From the NCBI GenBank assembly GCA_012845835.1, contig JABAKD010000017.1, positions 5,258,151 through 5,322,150 on the forward strand: 64,000 nt of DNA, written 5' to 3'. How positions within the stretch are numbered: position 1 is the stretch's first letter; each line of letters starts with the position of its first letter. Below the pieces are notes generated by a model. That model did no database searches and was not told the DNA's origin. It saw only the letters and a list, made by a program, of their open reading frames with translations. Positions 63,097 to 64,000 of the stretch are shown piece after piece. The position numbers and the translations under genes are program-made. The DNA is from Undaria pinnatifida. Its lineage: Eukaryota > Sar > Phaeophyceae > Laminariales > Alariaceae.

Positions 63097-64000
63097 GTGT
63101 GAACATCTCTCATTTCTCGGAAAAACAGGCCAAATAACGCTCGTTTTGTTACTGCATGTTCTTCTGCTCGTTCGCGTATCGCTTATACTAAGAATTTGAG
63201 TAGACAAGAGGCACGCCTCCTGCCCCGGCCAGTGGTCCTACCCATGCTTCGTTTTTCGTCTTCGCACGTCCTCTTCGTTGACCACTGGAATGGGCTAACT
63301 ATGATGACTCTCGTCCCGGATATAACGTTACCTCCAAAACTTACCGCGGCTTTGCGCGCGGCAAACATTTCCCGAAGAGCCGCGGGCATTGGCAGATCGA
63401 AGGTTGTCGGGTAAGCCGGTCTTGCTTAGGCAAACACTCGAGTCTTGCTTAGGCAAACACTCGACCGAACACTCACAAGGTGCCACACGAAAGGTGTCGT
63501 GGTGCTCGTCCTTTTGCTTCCTTACGGGTGTACCCGCACGGGTATTTTCCTGTTTTTTGTTCTCTTCGGGATTTCTCACGGGTGGGACAGCTTGTCGCGG
63601 GCCGGATCGGATCAGAGTGATCCGGCCCGACGTGTCATACTTGAAGAAGTCCTGACCCGACCCAACGCGACCCGTGACATATGGAAAACCTCCTGGCCCG
63701 GCCCGATTTGACCCGCGATATTTTTTGGAATCTCCTGACCCAACTCACCGGCCGGTTGACCCGTGAAAAAAAACTTGGTTTGTTTTCGCACATTGAATGC
63801 ATCAGACCCCCCCTTTCATGAGCTCCTGTGGGTCGTTCAGGCGAATTCAATTCTTCACATGCCAGGTATAGACACATATAGAGACAACGCGCTACGGCGG
63901 CGGTGCAGTTGTCATTTTTTCTCACTGAGGCTGCTCGCTTGGGGATCTTCTTTGCCTCACCCGACAAGCTGTTTTCGAGTGACAGTTGCAAGCGCAATCC
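63097..64000 (+). other. Start of intron 17
   Basis: No match to the family's next segment. Holds a 26-bp tandem duplication (CTTGCTTAGGCAAACACTCG, 63421 and 63444) and a CCCGACCCG-rich element (63595-63775). Confidence 0.6.

Overview
The window is eukaryotic nuclear DNA. It is extremely rich in repeats, and I can support only one real gene in it. On the + strand, 17 exons from about 25,180 to 63,096 encode most of a multi-pass membrane acyltransferase-3 protein with an N-terminal extracellular NRF domain (the nose-resistant-to-fluoxetine NRF-6 type). Most exon pieces match the family's order of motifs, and all 16 splice joins keep the reading frame (760 codons in total). The 3' end of the gene (the last membrane helices and the stop) lies beyond the window. 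I cannot identify the organism. Long introns (0.3 to 8.8 kb), many microsatellites and TTAGGG-type repeats would fit a stramenopile such as a brown alga, but that is a guess, not an identification.

Layout. From 1 to 25,100 I see no convincing gene. This part holds microsatellites, a short telomere-like tract followed by a 74-bp tandem array (6,408-7,395), a 32-bp array (10,047-10,372), several other tandem arrays, and dispersed short elements, including a cluster of tRNA-derived SINEs at 19,899-21,444. One reverse-strand stretch near 12.6-12.8 kb looks weakly protein-like. From 25,180 to 34,220 lie exons 1-6: signal peptide, low-complexity Ala/Thr linker, cysteine-rich NRF domain and first membrane helix. 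An 8.8-kb intron follows. From 42,988 to 63,096 exons 7-17 encode the acyltransferase core.

The introns hold the same repeat families as the 5' region: two classes of MITE (TTAA-bounded and CAGTGGG-bounded, one nested in the other), a CAGCTG-containing element, a CGGCGGATGG element, elements attached to poly-G/poly-C tracts, and local tandem arrays.

The most unusual feature is that at least four exons (4, 11, 15, 16) are followed by decayed local copies of their own 3' end plus adjoining intron. These 'exon ghosts' suggest that the gene grew by repeated tandem duplication across exon-intron borders. Three of the 17 donor sites are GC rather than GT, and the GC donor is also seen in three ghosts of exon 15.
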